DNA of 64,000 bases from positions 117,205-181,204 of the forward strand of contig JAUIKM010000007.1 of the NCBI GenBank assembly GCA_030430495.1. Direction: 5' to 3'. The translations under genes were made by a program, and so were the position numbers. Within the stretch, counting starts at the first letter, position 1; every line of letters starts with the position of its first letter. The notes beneath the pieces are model-generated. The model saw only the letters and a program-made list of their open reading frames with translations. It did not search any database and was not told the DNA's origin. The DNA comes from a bacterium. Lineage in GTDB: Bacteria; Bacteroidota; Ignavibacteria; Kapaibacteriales; UBA7675. Shown one piece after another: positions 43,706-52,848 of this stretch.

Positions 43706-43796
43706 GCGAAGCGCTCATGGTTTCAGGAAAATTCCATTCGTTCAGATTGGGTAATTGGCGTAAATTGGGCCGCAACCACGCCAAATCAGGAGCTGC

Positions 43797-45362
43797 ATGC
43801 AAACTTCCAATTCCGGATTACATGAACAGACGCGCTGTGAACGCTGGGTGATGGTGGCCAGTGTTGCGGCGTCTGCGATGGCGTTTATCGACGGGACCGC
43901 ACTCAATGTTGCCATGCCTGCCATTCAGTCCGATCTGCAGGCCGGCGGATCGGAAATCCTCTGGTTTGTCAATGCCTACCTGCTGATGCTGGCGGCGCTG
44001 ATACTGCCCGGTGGAGCCATTGGCGATATTCTTGGTCGTCGTCGTGTGTTCAGCGTTGGAATCGCGCTGTTTGTAGTTGCTTCGCTTTTTTGTGGATTCG
44101 CGCCGACAACCACGCTGTTGATCATCGGGCGGGCGGTACAGGGAATCGGCGGTGCAATCATGATTCCGGGCAGCCTGGCGATGATTGCGGCCGTATATCC
44201 TTCGCGAACGCGCGGTCGGGCTATCGGGACGTGGTCGGGCGTTGCTGCGCTGGTGACGATGATCGGCCCGCTGCTGGGCGGCTACCTGGCGGATCTGGGG
44301 CAGTGGCGGCTGATTTTCTTCCTGAATGTTCCGATGGGGGCGCTGGCCTTGTTTGCCCTGCAGACGAGAGTGACGGAGCGTCAGGACTATCCGCGCGACC
44401 GACGCGTCGACTGGGTGGGTGCGGCGCTGGCCGTGATCGGTCTGGGAGGAATCACCTACGGGTTTATCGACATGCCGGCGCGCGGAATTGCACACCCGCT
44501 GGTGTTCGGCACAATGTTCTCCGGCGGACTGGCGCTGATCCTGTTTGTCATCTGGCAGACAAAAGCCCGCCGGCCGATGATGCCGCTGCATTTGTTCCGC
44601 GTGCGCACGTTCAGCGGCGCGAACCTGCTGACGCTGATGCTCTACGGGGCGCTCTCCGTCGCAACGTTTTTCATGTCGCTCAATTTTGTGCAGGCGCAGG
44701 GCTACAGCCAGACGCAGGCGGGCCTGGCGTTTTTTCCCTTTGCAATTGCATTGGTGATACTCTCGCGCTGGGCCGGGTCGCTGGCCGACAGACTGGGGCC
44801 GCGTCTGCTGCTGGTGACGGGCCCGCTGCTGGTGGCCGTCGGTTTGTACCTGACGAGCCGGGTCGGCCTGACGGACGGTTTTGCGGACTACTGGGCAAAC
44901 TTTTTTCCGGGGCTCGGGTTTATGGGACTGGGAATGGGACTCACCGTCGCACCGCTCACAACCGCGGCGATGGGTTCCGTGGCCGAGTCGTCGGCCGGAA
45001 CCGCCTCGGGCATCAACAACGCCGTTTCCCGCGCGGCCGCCGTCCTGGCCATGGCCATCGTCGGCGCAGCGGCGATCCTGAGTTTCGGAGCGCATCTGGA
45101 GGAGCAATTTGAAGCGACGTCTTTTCCCGCTTCACACCGCGCAGCCATGCTGGAAGCGGCCGCACAGATGGGCGATGCGCGCGTGCCGGCGGACATTCCG
45201 GTCGCGCAGCAGGCAGTTGCCGCACACATGCTGCGCAGCGGATTTGCGGATGTCTGCGCGGACGTCATGCTCTGGAGCGCCGTGCTGGCCGGTATGGCCG
45301 CGCTGCTGGCGGCGTGGACCATCGACAAGCGCGAGTTGCAGGATTCCGCTTTGAATCCCTGA
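43797..45362 (+). CDS. Multidrug efflux transporter, MFS DHA2 (EmrB/QacA) family
   Basis: 521 residues with 14 predicted membrane helices, the DHA2 count. Family motifs: MAFIDGTALNVAMPAI in helix 1, PGGAIGDILGRRRVFSVGI (motif A) in the second loop, GRAVQGIGGAIMIPGSLAMI in helix 4, and WRLIFFLNVPMG before helix 7. Proton-driven drug export across the inner membrane is likely. No membrane-fusion partner gene sits nearby. AGGAG precedes the ATG. It is transcribed alone before the RapA gene. Confidence 0.9.
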   Translation: MQTSNSGLHEQTRCERWVMVASVAASAMAFIDGTALNVAMPAIQSDLQAGGSEILWFVNAYLLMLAALILPGGAIGDILGRRRVFSVGIALFVVASLFCGFAPTTTLLIIGRAVQGIGGAIMIPGSLAMIAAVYPSRTRGRAIGTWSGVAALVTMIGPLLGGYLADLGQWRLIFFLNVPMGALALFALQTRVTERQDYPRDRRVDWVGAALAVIGLGGITYGFIDMPARGIAHPLVFGTMFSGGLALILFVIWQTKARRPMMPLHLFRVRTFSGANLLTLMLYGALSVATFFMSLNFVQAQGYSQTQAGLAFFPFAIALVILSRWAGSLADRLGPRLLLVTGPLLVAVGLYLTSRVGLTDGFADYWANFFPGLGFMGLGMGLTVAPLTTAAMGSVAESSAGTASGINNAVSRAAAVLAMAIVGAAAILSFGAHLEEQFEATSFPASHRAAMLEAAAQMGDARVPADIPVAQQAVAAHMLRSGFADVCADVMLWSAVLAGMAALLAAWTIDKRELQDSALNP

Positions 45363-45537
45363 CGGCGGAAGTGCGGGGATGCGCCGACCGCGGTTTTTAC
45401 CGTCCGCGCGTCCCTCCCGTGCGGACGAATTTTCGTAAATTGATCCTCGATTTTGGACATAGGCGTCGCGCTGTCCGGCAGCGCCGGCAGAACGGTTTAT
45501 GCGCGCGCCGCTCATGCGATGACGGAAACAGGAAGAC

Positions 45538-48405
45538 ATGGCAGATTTTATCGTTGGACAGCGTTGGGTAAGTGAAATGGAGCCGGAGCTGGGGCTCGGC
45601 AAAGTCCTGGATGTCGAGAACCGCACCGTAAAAATTCATTTTCCGGCCTCCGGCGCCACGCGTCAGTATGCCGCCGCCTCCGCGCCGCTCAAACGCGTGC
45701 GCTACAAAAAAGGCGACGAAGTGCCCGGTCCTTCGGGCGACAAGTTTATTATCAAGTCGGTCAAGGAAAACGAGGACGGTCTGCTGGTCTACAAGGGCGA
45801 GATCGGTGAAATCATCGAAACCGATCTGAATGACGCGATCAGCTTCGACCAGCCCGAAGACCGCCTGCTGGCGGCGCAGGGCGACTATTCGCAGGTTTTT
45901 GAACTGCGCCGCAAAGCGGGGCAGTTCCTCAACTCGATTCGCCGTTCGCCGGTGCGCGGTTTTATCGGCGGGCGCATCGACCTGATACCGCACCAGCTTT
46001 CAATTGCCGCCGACGTGGCGCGCCGCGCTCTGCCGCGCGTCCTGCTGGCCGACGAGGTCGGTCTCGGCAAAACGATTGAAGCCTGTCTGATTCTGCATCG
46101 CCTGATGATCAGCGGCCGCGCCGGCCGCGTGCTTATTCTCGTCCCCGAGCCGCTCGTCAACCAGTGGATCGTGGAAATGTACCGTCGTTTTCACGTCTGG
46201 TTCCACCACTACGACGCCGAACGCGTTGACGAAAAACTCGAACTACATCCGGACGACAATCCCTTCCTGGACGATCAGCTCATCATCGCCTCGCACGACT
46301 ACGCTTCCGGCGACGCCAAAACGGCCGAGCTGATTCGCGCCGCGGAGTGGGATGTGCTCGTCGTCGACGAAGCGCACCACCTGCAGTGGTCGCCGCAGGA
46401 AGCCGGGCCGTCTTACAAACTGGTGGAATCGCTGGCGGCGCAGACCAACGGCCTCCTGCTGCTGACGGCCACGCCGGAGCAGCTCGGTCCCGAGAGTCAC
46501 TTTGCGCGCTTGCGCCTGCTCGATCCCGATCGCTATACGGATCTGGACAAATACCGCGCTGAAACAGAGCACTACGGTGAGATTGCCGATCTGGTCGACG
46601 CGATCGACACCGGCAAAAAGCCGGCCGCGGCCAAACTTAAACAGCTCAAAAAACTGGCGGACGAGGGATCGCTGCCCGCCGAATTGGTCGCTGCACTGTC
46701 CGATGGAAACATCGACGAGGAAGGGCGCGAGAATCTGATCGATCGTCTGCTCGACCTGCACGGCGTCGGCCGCGTGATGTTCCGCAACACGCGCGCCGCC
46801 ATGAAGGGATTCCCGCAGCGCACGGCGACCATTGTTGAACTGGAAACGGACGACAAGGCCGTTCTGGCGCGCATCAACAAGGAATTTATGGCGGATGCGC
46901 CCGGCGCTCGCGAGGTGGAAATCGACACCTTTGAGGGCGATCCGCGCCTGACCTGGCTGGTCGACTACATCAAGTCACATCGCAAGGGCAAGGCGCTCGT
47001 TATCTGCCGCAACATCGAAAAGGTGCTGGCGCTGCAGGAGAATCTGCGCACGGCGATTACGGCCAAAACGGCGCTTTTCCACGAGGATCTGCCGCTGGTG
47101 CAACGCGACCGCAACGCGGCATGGTTTGCCGAAAAGGACGGCGCTCAGCTGTTGATCTGTTCTGAGATCGGCAGCGAGGGGCGCAACTTTCAGTTTGCCG
47201 ACGACCTGATTTTGTTTGATCTTCCGGGCGACCCCGAGCTGCTGGAGCAGCGCATCGGCCGCCTGGACCGCATCGGCCGCACGGCGGACATCAGCGTGGT
47301 CGCGCTTTCGATTAAACACACGGCGTCGGAAGTGCTGACGCGCTGGTATCACGAAGGGCTTAACGCTCTGCAGCGCAGTCTGCCGGGCGCAGCGCGTATC
47401 GCCGAAAAATTCAGCGATGAACTGTGGAAAGCGGCGGATGCCAAAGCGCGCGGCCTGAAAACAGCGGACAAACAACTGGAAAGCGTGCTCAAGGACGTGC
47501 GCGCCTTCAGCGATGAAGTCAGTGCGCAGCTGGAGCAGGGCCGCGACCGCCTGCTGGAGCGCAATTCCTTTCATCAGGCCGAGGCCGATTTTGTTAAAAC
47601 GGAGATTGAAGCGGCCGACGCGGATACGGACTTTGAGCGCCATTTCATGCGCGTGCTGGAGTTTTTTGGCGTTTCGACCGACGAAATTGCCGACCGCACA
47701 TACACGCTTAAACCGGGCTCGCTGTTAACCGACGCCTTCCCGCCGATTCCCGAGGACGGCATGACGGTTACCTTTGACCGGGCGCGGGCGATGGCGCGCG
47801 AGGACGAAACATTTTTCAGCTACGACCACCCCTTTGTCAACGCGGTGCTGGAGCTGATGTTAAGTTCGGAATACGGCAACTCCTCGTTCACGCTCTGGCG
47901 CGACCGCAACGCGCGCCTTATCATGATCGAGGCGATCTACATGCTGGAATGCGTTGCTCCGGCCGAGATCGACATCAACCGCTTTTTGCCCCCGACGCCG
48001 GTGCGTGTTGTCATCAACCAGCAGGAAGAAGACATCACCTTTGAAATGGAAGTCAAGGAATTTCTGATTCACCTGACGGATGGGCCGGCCTTCAGGCTGT
48101 TAAACACGGCGCACATTTCCCAGATGCTCATCCCCAAAATGTTTGCGGCGGCACGCAAGACGGCGGAGGAACACTCTGAACCGATTATCGATATTGCGAT
48201 TGCACAGATGAACGACATGATGACGGTTGAAATCGACCGTCTGGAAAGCCTGCGCGCATTGAACAATATCGTGCAGGAGCGCGAGATAGAACTGCTGCGC
48301 GAGCAACACGCAAAACTCGAAAAGCACCTGCAGAACGCCAGGGTGCGGCTGGATGCCGTGCGCCTGGTGTGGCGTGGTCCTTCCGATCACCGCTTGCTGC
48401 GATGA
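45538..48405 (+). CDS. rapA: RapA/HepA RNA-polymerase recycling helicase
   Basis: 955 residues, close to E. coli RapA (968). The SWI2/SNF2 core is clear: an N-terminal Tudor-like pair (MADFIVGQRWVSEMEPELGL), RGFIGGRIDLIPHQLSIA, Walker A LLADEVGLGKTIEA (about 170), DEAHH (about 277), and helicase C motif EQRIGRLDRIGR. It uses ATP to release and recycle RNA polymerase after termination. Sequence resembles gamma-proteobacterial RapA in key places, and RapA is not a hallmark of Bacteroidota, so transfer is possible. AGGAAGAC precedes the ATG. Confidence 0.93.
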   Translation: MADFIVGQRWVSEMEPELGLGKVLDVENRTVKIHFPASGATRQYAAASAPLKRVRYKKGDEVPGPSGDKFIIKSVKENEDGLLVYKGEIGEIIETDLNDAISFDQPEDRLLAAQGDYSQVFELRRKAGQFLNSIRRSPVRGFIGGRIDLIPHQLSIAADVARRALPRVLLADEVGLGKTIEACLILHRLMISGRAGRVLILVPEPLVNQWIVEMYRRFHVWFHHYDAERVDEKLELHPDDNPFLDDQLIIASHDYASGDAKTAELIRAAEWDVLVVDEAHHLQWSPQEAGPSYKLVESLAAQTNGLLLLTATPEQLGPESHFARLRLLDPDRYTDLDKYRAETEHYGEIADLVDAIDTGKKPAAAKLKQLKKLADEGSLPAELVAALSDGNIDEEGRENLIDRLLDLHGVGRVMFRNTRAAMKGFPQRTATIVELETDDKAVLARINKEFMADAPGAREVEIDTFEGDPRLTWLVDYIKSHRKGKALVICRNIEKVLALQENLRTAITAKTALFHEDLPLVQRDRNAAWFAEKDGAQLLICSEIGSEGRNFQFADDLILFDLPGDPELLEQRIGRLDRIGRTADISVVALSIKHTASEVLTRWYHEGLNALQRSLPGAARIAEKFSDELWKAADAKARGLKTADKQLESVLKDVRAFSDEVSAQLEQGRDRLLERNSFHQAEADFVKTEIEAADADTDFERHFMRVLEFFGVSTDEIADRTYTLKPGSLLTDAFPPIPEDGMTVTFDRARAMAREDETFFSYDHPFVNAVLELMLSSEYGNSSFTLWRDRNARLIMIEAIYMLECVAPAEIDINRFLPPTPVRVVINQQEEDITFEMEVKEFLIHLTDGPAFRLLNTAHISQMLIPKMFAAARKTAEEHSEPIIDIAIAQMNDMMTVEIDRLESLRALNNIVQEREIELLREQHAKLEKHLQNARVRLDAVRLVWRGPSDHRLLR

Positions 48406-48506
48406 CCTGATAAAGCCATTTTTGTTAACCGGGGAGTAAACAACCTCGAATCACTGAATCCGTGCGGCGCCGCTCAGTCGCAGAATGTTAAACATGGAGG
48501 AATGCC

Positions 48507-49088
48507 ATGAGCTCCGAGATTCTGTTGGAAACAGAGCGCTTGCGGCTGCGTCAGTTAAACACACATGATATTGAAGACCTGGTGACGCTCAACAGCGACC
48601 CGCAGGTGATGGAGTACATCCATCCCGGTTCAACGAGCAGCGTGGAACAAGAAAGCAAAGCCGTGGATCGCATCCGCGAGCTCTGCCGCGACAAACCCGG
48701 TTTTGGCGTCTGGGCGATTGAAACGCGTGCAGACAACGAGTTTATCGGTCTGGCGCTGTTGAAGGAACTCTACGATACCGGCGAAAACGAGGTCGGCTAC
48801 CGCTTGATCCCGTCGGCCTGGGGTAGGGGATACGCCACGGAGATTTCGCGCGCGCTGGTGCAGCACGGCTTCGACACTCTCGGCCTGGATCTGATCGTCG
48901 GCATCACATTTCCCGGCAACGAGGCTTCACGCCGCGTCCTGGAGAAATCGGGGCTGAAATACGCAGGCGAACGGACCTACGAGCAGTGCAAATCGATCGT
49001 GCCGGAGTTGAGTTATTTCCGGATTGAGCGCCCGCAGTTTGATCTGTTTTACGGCAGGATTGCCAACCGGAAAGTCTTTGCGCCGTGA
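48507..49088 (+). CDS. GNAT acetyltransferase, RimJ/RimL type (first of tandem pair)
   Basis: 193 residues after GGAGG. It begins LLETERLRLRQLNTHDIED and has PQVMEYI, EVGYRLIPSAWGRGYATE (acetyl-CoA-binding loop) and GNEASRRVLEKSGLKYAGE, the full RimJ/RimL/SpeG-like pattern. Members acetylate N-terminal residues of ribosomal proteins or small amines. The next gene is a clear relative, so this is a tandem duplication. Confidence 0.85.
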   Translation: MSSEILLETERLRLRQLNTHDIEDLVTLNSDPQVMEYIHPGSTSSVEQESKAVDRIRELCRDKPGFGVWAIETRADNEFIGLALLKELYDTGENEVGYRLIPSAWGRGYATEISRALVQHGFDTLGLDLIVGITFPGNEASRRVLEKSGLKYAGERTYEQCKSIVPELSYFRIERPQFDLFYGRIANRKVFAP

Positions 49089-49120
49089 GGGAAGGTGAGT
49101 GAAGAGCGTTGGGGTGAAGT

Positions 49121-49271
49121 TGAAATTACGTACGTAGAAATGCGTAGTAGCTGTGAGCCCTCAGGGCTCACAGCTCAAAAACCTTCCGTGCCAAAAATCA
49201 TTTGTTTCAGTTTCAAGGCTGACCGGGCGCTGAGAGGCACTAAGCGTTTTTAGCTTCGATGAAATTACGTA
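49121..49271. repeat. Direct repeats flanking a perfect palindrome
   Basis: TGAAATTACGTA occurs at 49121-49132 and again at 49260-49271. Between them lies a 12-3-12 perfect palindrome (AGCTGTGAGCCC and GGGCTCACAGCT around TCA, 49149-49175). The unit sits between two paralogous GNAT genes. It is not a classical terminator as no T-run follows. Confidence 0.7.
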
Positions 49272-49301
49272 AAACTACGTACAAGTTACATTTCTTGCCG
49301 C

Positions 49302-49865
49302 ATGCAACACTCAAAGACTTTGCTCGAAACCAGTCGTCTGCGCATCCGCGAGTTCACACTCGACGATGTGGACGACCTGCTGGAAATCAACTCCGATCCC
49401 CGTGTACTCAAGTACATCGACCCGACGCGCACGACCTCGCGCGAGAAAGAGATAGAAGAAGTCGGGCGCATCAGACAGGAATATATCGACACGCCCGGCC
49501 TGGGCGTCTGGGCGGTGGACGAAAAATCCAGCGGCGCGTTCAGCGGTTTGATTCTGCTGCGAACGCTCTACGACACGGGCGAGTACGAGATCGGTTTCCG
49601 CACCACGCCGCCGAACTGGGGCCGCGGTTTTGCCACGGAATCGGTGCGAGCGGTGCTGGCGCACGGATTTAACACAATCGAAGCGCCGGTGATCGTCGGG
49701 CTCACGATGCCGGGCAATATCGCCTCACAACGCGTGCTGCTCAAAGCAGGCTTGCGCCATATGGGACAGCGCACGCTGCCGGAATGCGCCGACATCTGGC
49801 CCGTGCTGGAGCACTTTCGCCTGGAACGCGGCGACTATCTCAAGAGCGCTCCACGCGGCGACTGA
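49302..49865 (+). CDS. GNAT acetyltransferase, RimJ/RimL type (second of tandem pair)
   Basis: 187 residues. It shares the full pattern of the previous gene: LLETSRLRIREFTLDDVDDL, PRVLKYIDPTRTTSREKE, EIGFRTTPPNWGRGFATE, and GNIASQRVLLKAGLRHMGQ. No good ribosome-binding site precedes its ATG. Substrate unknown. Confidence 0.83.
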   Translation: MQHSKTLLETSRLRIREFTLDDVDDLLEINSDPRVLKYIDPTRTTSREKEIEEVGRIRQEYIDTPGLGVWAVDEKSSGAFSGLILLRTLYDTGEYEIGFRTTPPNWGRGFATESVRAVLAHGFNTIEAPVIVGLTMPGNIASQRVLLKAGLRHMGQRTLPECADIWPVLEHFRLERGDYLKSAPRGD

Positions 49866-49959
49866 ACACAAAAAGGTTTAGAACACACCGGTTTGTCGCT
49901 GAACACCCGGAGGTTAACAAAAGCGGATTGAAAAGGGAGCTCCGCGGAGCGACCAGAGA

Positions 49960-51249
49960 TCAGTTTGTGTTGAGCAGTGCCGCGCTGAATTGACGGCCGC
50001 CGATGTTAAGTGTTGCCACAAATGCGCCCACGGCTTGCGGCTGTAGTTGAACCCGCATCCTGTTCCCTGTCGGCAGAGCGCTCGCGCCGGCCATGCGAAG
50101 ACCGCGCACATCAAATAGTGAGATTTCCAGCGCAGAATTGATTCCGTTTAACAAGTCGCTTTCGACGATTAACACTCCGTTGGCGAAGGTCCAGTTTAAT
50201 TCGGCAGTCTTAACATCTGCGCCGGCAACACCTGTTGTCAAGGGCTGGACGGGGTCGCCGCTGCGATAGACGTTGCCGAAGACGTCGGCGCAGTAGGCAT
50301 GGCCGTCGGTGTGCAGCGTCAGGTGCAATATGCGCGGATCCTCCAGGCCCTGGTTAAAGCGCGGCCAGGACTGGCCTCCGTCTGTCGAAAGCGCCACGCC
50401 GCTGTTGGCGGCCGCAGCCAGAATGTTGTCGTTGTTTAATACGATAATGCGCATTGCTATGTCGCCGAAGGGCGTGTTCGACCAGTTCTCGCCCTCGTCG
50501 TCGGACGTGGTAATTGTTGAAGTTGCGGTTTGTGCGCCGACGAACCACCGACCGCCGGAAGTCACGGCCAGGTCGCGAATGGTGAATGCCTCCTCGTCGG
50601 CGTAGATGCCGCCTTCCCAGTGTTGACGCGCGGCATCGGAGCGCCACAGCCCGGCCGCCTGCGAAACGTCGTTGCCGAACGCAATTCGTCCCGCGGCGAC
50701 CAGTAAAGTGCCGTCCGCCAGTTCGCGAATGCGATAGGCTTCCTCAATATCCAGCACAGTTGTCCAGCTTTCAGCCCGGTCGTCGCTGAACATTATTCCA
50801 ATGGCCGTGGCGGCGTACCAGTTGCCGTCGGCATCCACGTACAAGTCGTAGAAAAAATTCTGATGCGGGAACGCGCTGATGTCCGCGCCGAATTTTACAA
50901 AAGTGTTGGAGCCCGCCTGAGCGCGAAAGAGGCCGGCCGATGTTAACAAAACGCGGTCGCCGTCGGGTAGCGCAACAATGCGCATGACGTAGGTGTCGGC
51001 TAACAGTTCGGTGACGTTAAACGCCTGCCATTGGCCGTTGTCTTCGTTCGTCGGCAAACGCATCAGGCCCTGTTGGGCGGTTTGCAGGTAAAGATTGTTG
51101 TCGGCGGCGCCAAAAAACTGAATCTGATTGGCGAGTGTAGCCGGTGTTTCGATAATATCCCAGGTGAGATTTTCCTGCGCGACCAGCGTGCCGCCGCCGT
51201 ACAACGCGACAATGCAAAAGAAACTGAACAGTCGTATCAGTCGGCGCAT
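49960..51249 (-). CDS. Secreted propeller protein with a T9SS-type sorting domain
   Basis: The frame is open far upstream, but only the ATG at 51249 gives a signal peptide (LIRLFSFFCIVALYGGGTLV). The 429-residue product is a BNR/photosystem-II-stability-type propeller: repeated GIMFSDDRAESWTTVLDI, TTSDDEGENWSNTPFGD and ALSTDGGQSWPRFNQGLED. The last ~70 residues (from LEISLFDVRGLRMAGASALP, through GNRMRVQLQPQAVGAFVATL) match the pattern of a type IX secretion C-terminal sorting domain, so it should be exported across the outer membrane. Function unknown. No T9SS structural gene is in the window. Confidence 0.8.
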   Translation of the reverse strand: MRRLIRLFSFFCIVALYGGGTLVAQENLTWDIIETPATLANQIQFFGAADNNLYLQTAQQGLMRLPTNEDNGQWQAFNVTELLADTYVMRIVALPDGDRVLLTSAGLFRAQAGSNTFVKFGADISAFPHQNFFYDLYVDADGNWYAATAIGIMFSDDRAESWTTVLDIEEAYRIRELADGTLLVAAGRIAFGNDVSQAAGLWRSDAARQHWEGGIYADEEAFTIRDLAVTSGGRWFVGAQTATSTITTSDDEGENWSNTPFGDIAMRIIVLNNDNILAAAANSGVALSTDGGQSWPRFNQGLEDPRILHLTLHTDGHAYCADVFGNVYRSGDPVQPLTTGVAGADVKTAELNWTFANGVLIVESDLLNGINSALEISLFDVRGLRMAGASALPTGNRMRVQLQPQAVGAFVATLNIGGRQFSAALLNTN

Positions 51250-51390
51250 AACTACCCCGTAAAATGGTAACAAATGTTGCGGATCCGGCCGTGCACGTGA
51301 CAGCGTGCCGCCGAGTATTTGGGCAGGAGGTGGCAGGAAGTCGTTCGGGGGCCATAGCGTTACACCTGCGCCAAAAAATGAGGAAAGAGT

Positions 51391-52170
51391 ATGTGTTTGA
51401 TCGGATTGTCGTGGCGTGCAAACAAGCGCTTTCCGCTGGTCGTGGCGGCCAACCGCGATGAGTTTCGCGGGCGGCCGAGCACGGCGCTGCACGCCTGGGC
51501 GGACGGCTCGGGGATTATGGCGGGGCGCGACACACAGGCGGGCGGCACGTGGATGGGGTTGACGCTGGGCGGACGTTTTGCTGCCATCACCAATTTCCGC
51601 GAACCCGGACGGTCGCGTGCGGACGCGCCGACGCGCGGTCTGCTCGTCAGCGACTTTCTGCGCGGCGACGCTTCGCCGGTGGAGTATCTGGAGGCGGTGC
51701 GGGCGCGCGGCGCGCAGTACAACGGTTTCAATCTGATTGTCGGCGACGGCCGGACGCTGGCCTACTACGGCAATCGCGACGCGGCGGTGCGGCGGCTGGA
51801 GGCCGGAACCTACGGCCTGAGCAATCATCTGCTCGACACGCCCTGGCCCAAGGTGCGGCGTCTGAAGGCGGCGCTGTCGGCGTCGGACCGCGCGTCGGAC
51901 GCGCTCTTGTTGACACGGGAACTTCAGAGTGCGCTGGGCGACGACCGGACGGCGCCGGACGCGGAACTGCCGGATACGGGCGTGGGACCGGAGCTGGAGC
52001 GCAAGCTGTCGGCGGCATTCATTGGCGGTGCCCGCTACGGCACGCGGGCATCGACCGTTCTCCTGATCGACGCGGAGGGCCGCGCTCACTACAACGAGCG
52101 TCACTACCTGGATGTGGAATTGCGCCGGCTGCAAACGACAATCACGACGGATGTGGCCGGCTGGGTGTGA
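51391..52170 (+). CDS. NRDE (TANGO2-like) family protein
   Basis: 259 residues, starting at ATG after GAGGAAAGAGT. The family signature NRDE is present in LVVAANRDEFRGRPS, preceded by MCLIGLSW, whose Cys2 would become N-terminal after Met removal, as in Ntn hydrolases. Other conserved phrases: GGTWMGLTLGGRFAAITNF and YNGFNLIVGD. Eukaryotic relatives (TANGO2) have been linked to lipid or haem handling; the bacterial reaction is unknown. Probably cytosolic. Confidence 0.85.
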   Translation: MCLIGLSWRANKRFPLVVAANRDEFRGRPSTALHAWADGSGIMAGRDTQAGGTWMGLTLGGRFAAITNFREPGRSRADAPTRGLLVSDFLRGDASPVEYLEAVRARGAQYNGFNLIVGDGRTLAYYGNRDAAVRRLEAGTYGLSNHLLDTPWPKVRRLKAALSASDRASDALLLTRELQSALGDDRTAPDAELPDTGVGPELERKLSAAFIGGARYGTRASTVLLIDAEGRAHYNERHYLDVELRRLQTTITTDVAGWV

Positions 52171-52848
52171 CGAGGTCGTTGCGTTCTCAACTAGCGTTTG
52201 CGACCGCTTAAGCACGAAACTCGCTACGTTTGTACGCCTGCGCCGCCCGTTGACGTTTTTCCATTTGTCTGCTGCGGGCGGGAGTGCGATGTTGCCTGTG
52301 TCGAACCCTCCGGAGGTTTCGGCCGCGCCGCGCCGGGCGGTCCCGTGGACAGGGACCGGCTCGCTGATTGGGGAGTATCTGCTGACAGCCGCGACAGAGG
52401 GGCCGGGCCGGGGTGTCTGGTGGTCACGGAATTGGGTTGGAAGTTGGGAAAGGTGGTGGCGGGGGGCTTGCGCCTTTGGGGAATGGCCCAAAATCCGCCA
52501 ATTTTCAACTTAAGCGTTATCCTCATAACGCGCTGTTTTTTATAGCCTTATCTCTCTTGCGCGCAGCGTGCGGTTTTTGTCGGAGAGAGGAGTCGCAGTA
52601 GGTTTTGTCCGTGTAACATCTGCGACCAATTTGTGCTGAAAAAAGCTGTGTCAGACAAACTCATAGTCCGGCCGACTGTCTAAACAATCCCCGCCTGAGC
52701 GCCGTTTTTTTTGTCTCTCTATCGCTATATCGCCTGCGGCGATCCGCCGCCTCGGTTCGCACGACGTGCAGGTCCGCCGACTTTAATGTAAATTGCGGCT
52801 CCGGCCACGAGGCCGAACTGTGTCCGACCATTCCAAGGCTGTCCATTC
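52171..52848. other. Long spacer with decayed repeat
   Basis: 678 bases. The first half is the decayed repeat also found at 43.2 kb (52185-52500). The remainder is unremarkable, with no gene or terminator recognised. Confidence 0.55.
52185..52500. repeat. Decayed intergenic repeat, copy at 52.2 kb
   Basis: Matches 43205-43490 in order: AGCACGAAACTCGCTACGTT, TGTTGCC, GTCGAACCCTCCGGAGGTTT then CGGCCGCGCC, and a G-rich end (GGAAAGGTGGTGGCGGGGGG). The G-rich end also resembles 61795-61880. Confidence 0.6.

Larger units (their letters stand above)
43100..43796. other. Long spacer with terminator and decayed repeat family
   Basis: 697 bases. It contains a strong terminator for the tricorn-like gene, a decayed repeat (43205-43490) matching 52185-52500, and a reverse-oriented copy of the arm-A core (43660-43705). 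A Shine-Dalgarno for the next gene (CAGGAG) is at the end. No gene was credible, though the region is crossed by several short frames. Confidence 0.6.

Noticed and set aside
51250..52491. N-terminal extension of the T9SS propeller frame on the minus strand
   Set aside because: It overlaps the well-supported NRDE gene on the other strand, and the signal peptide begins at 51249.
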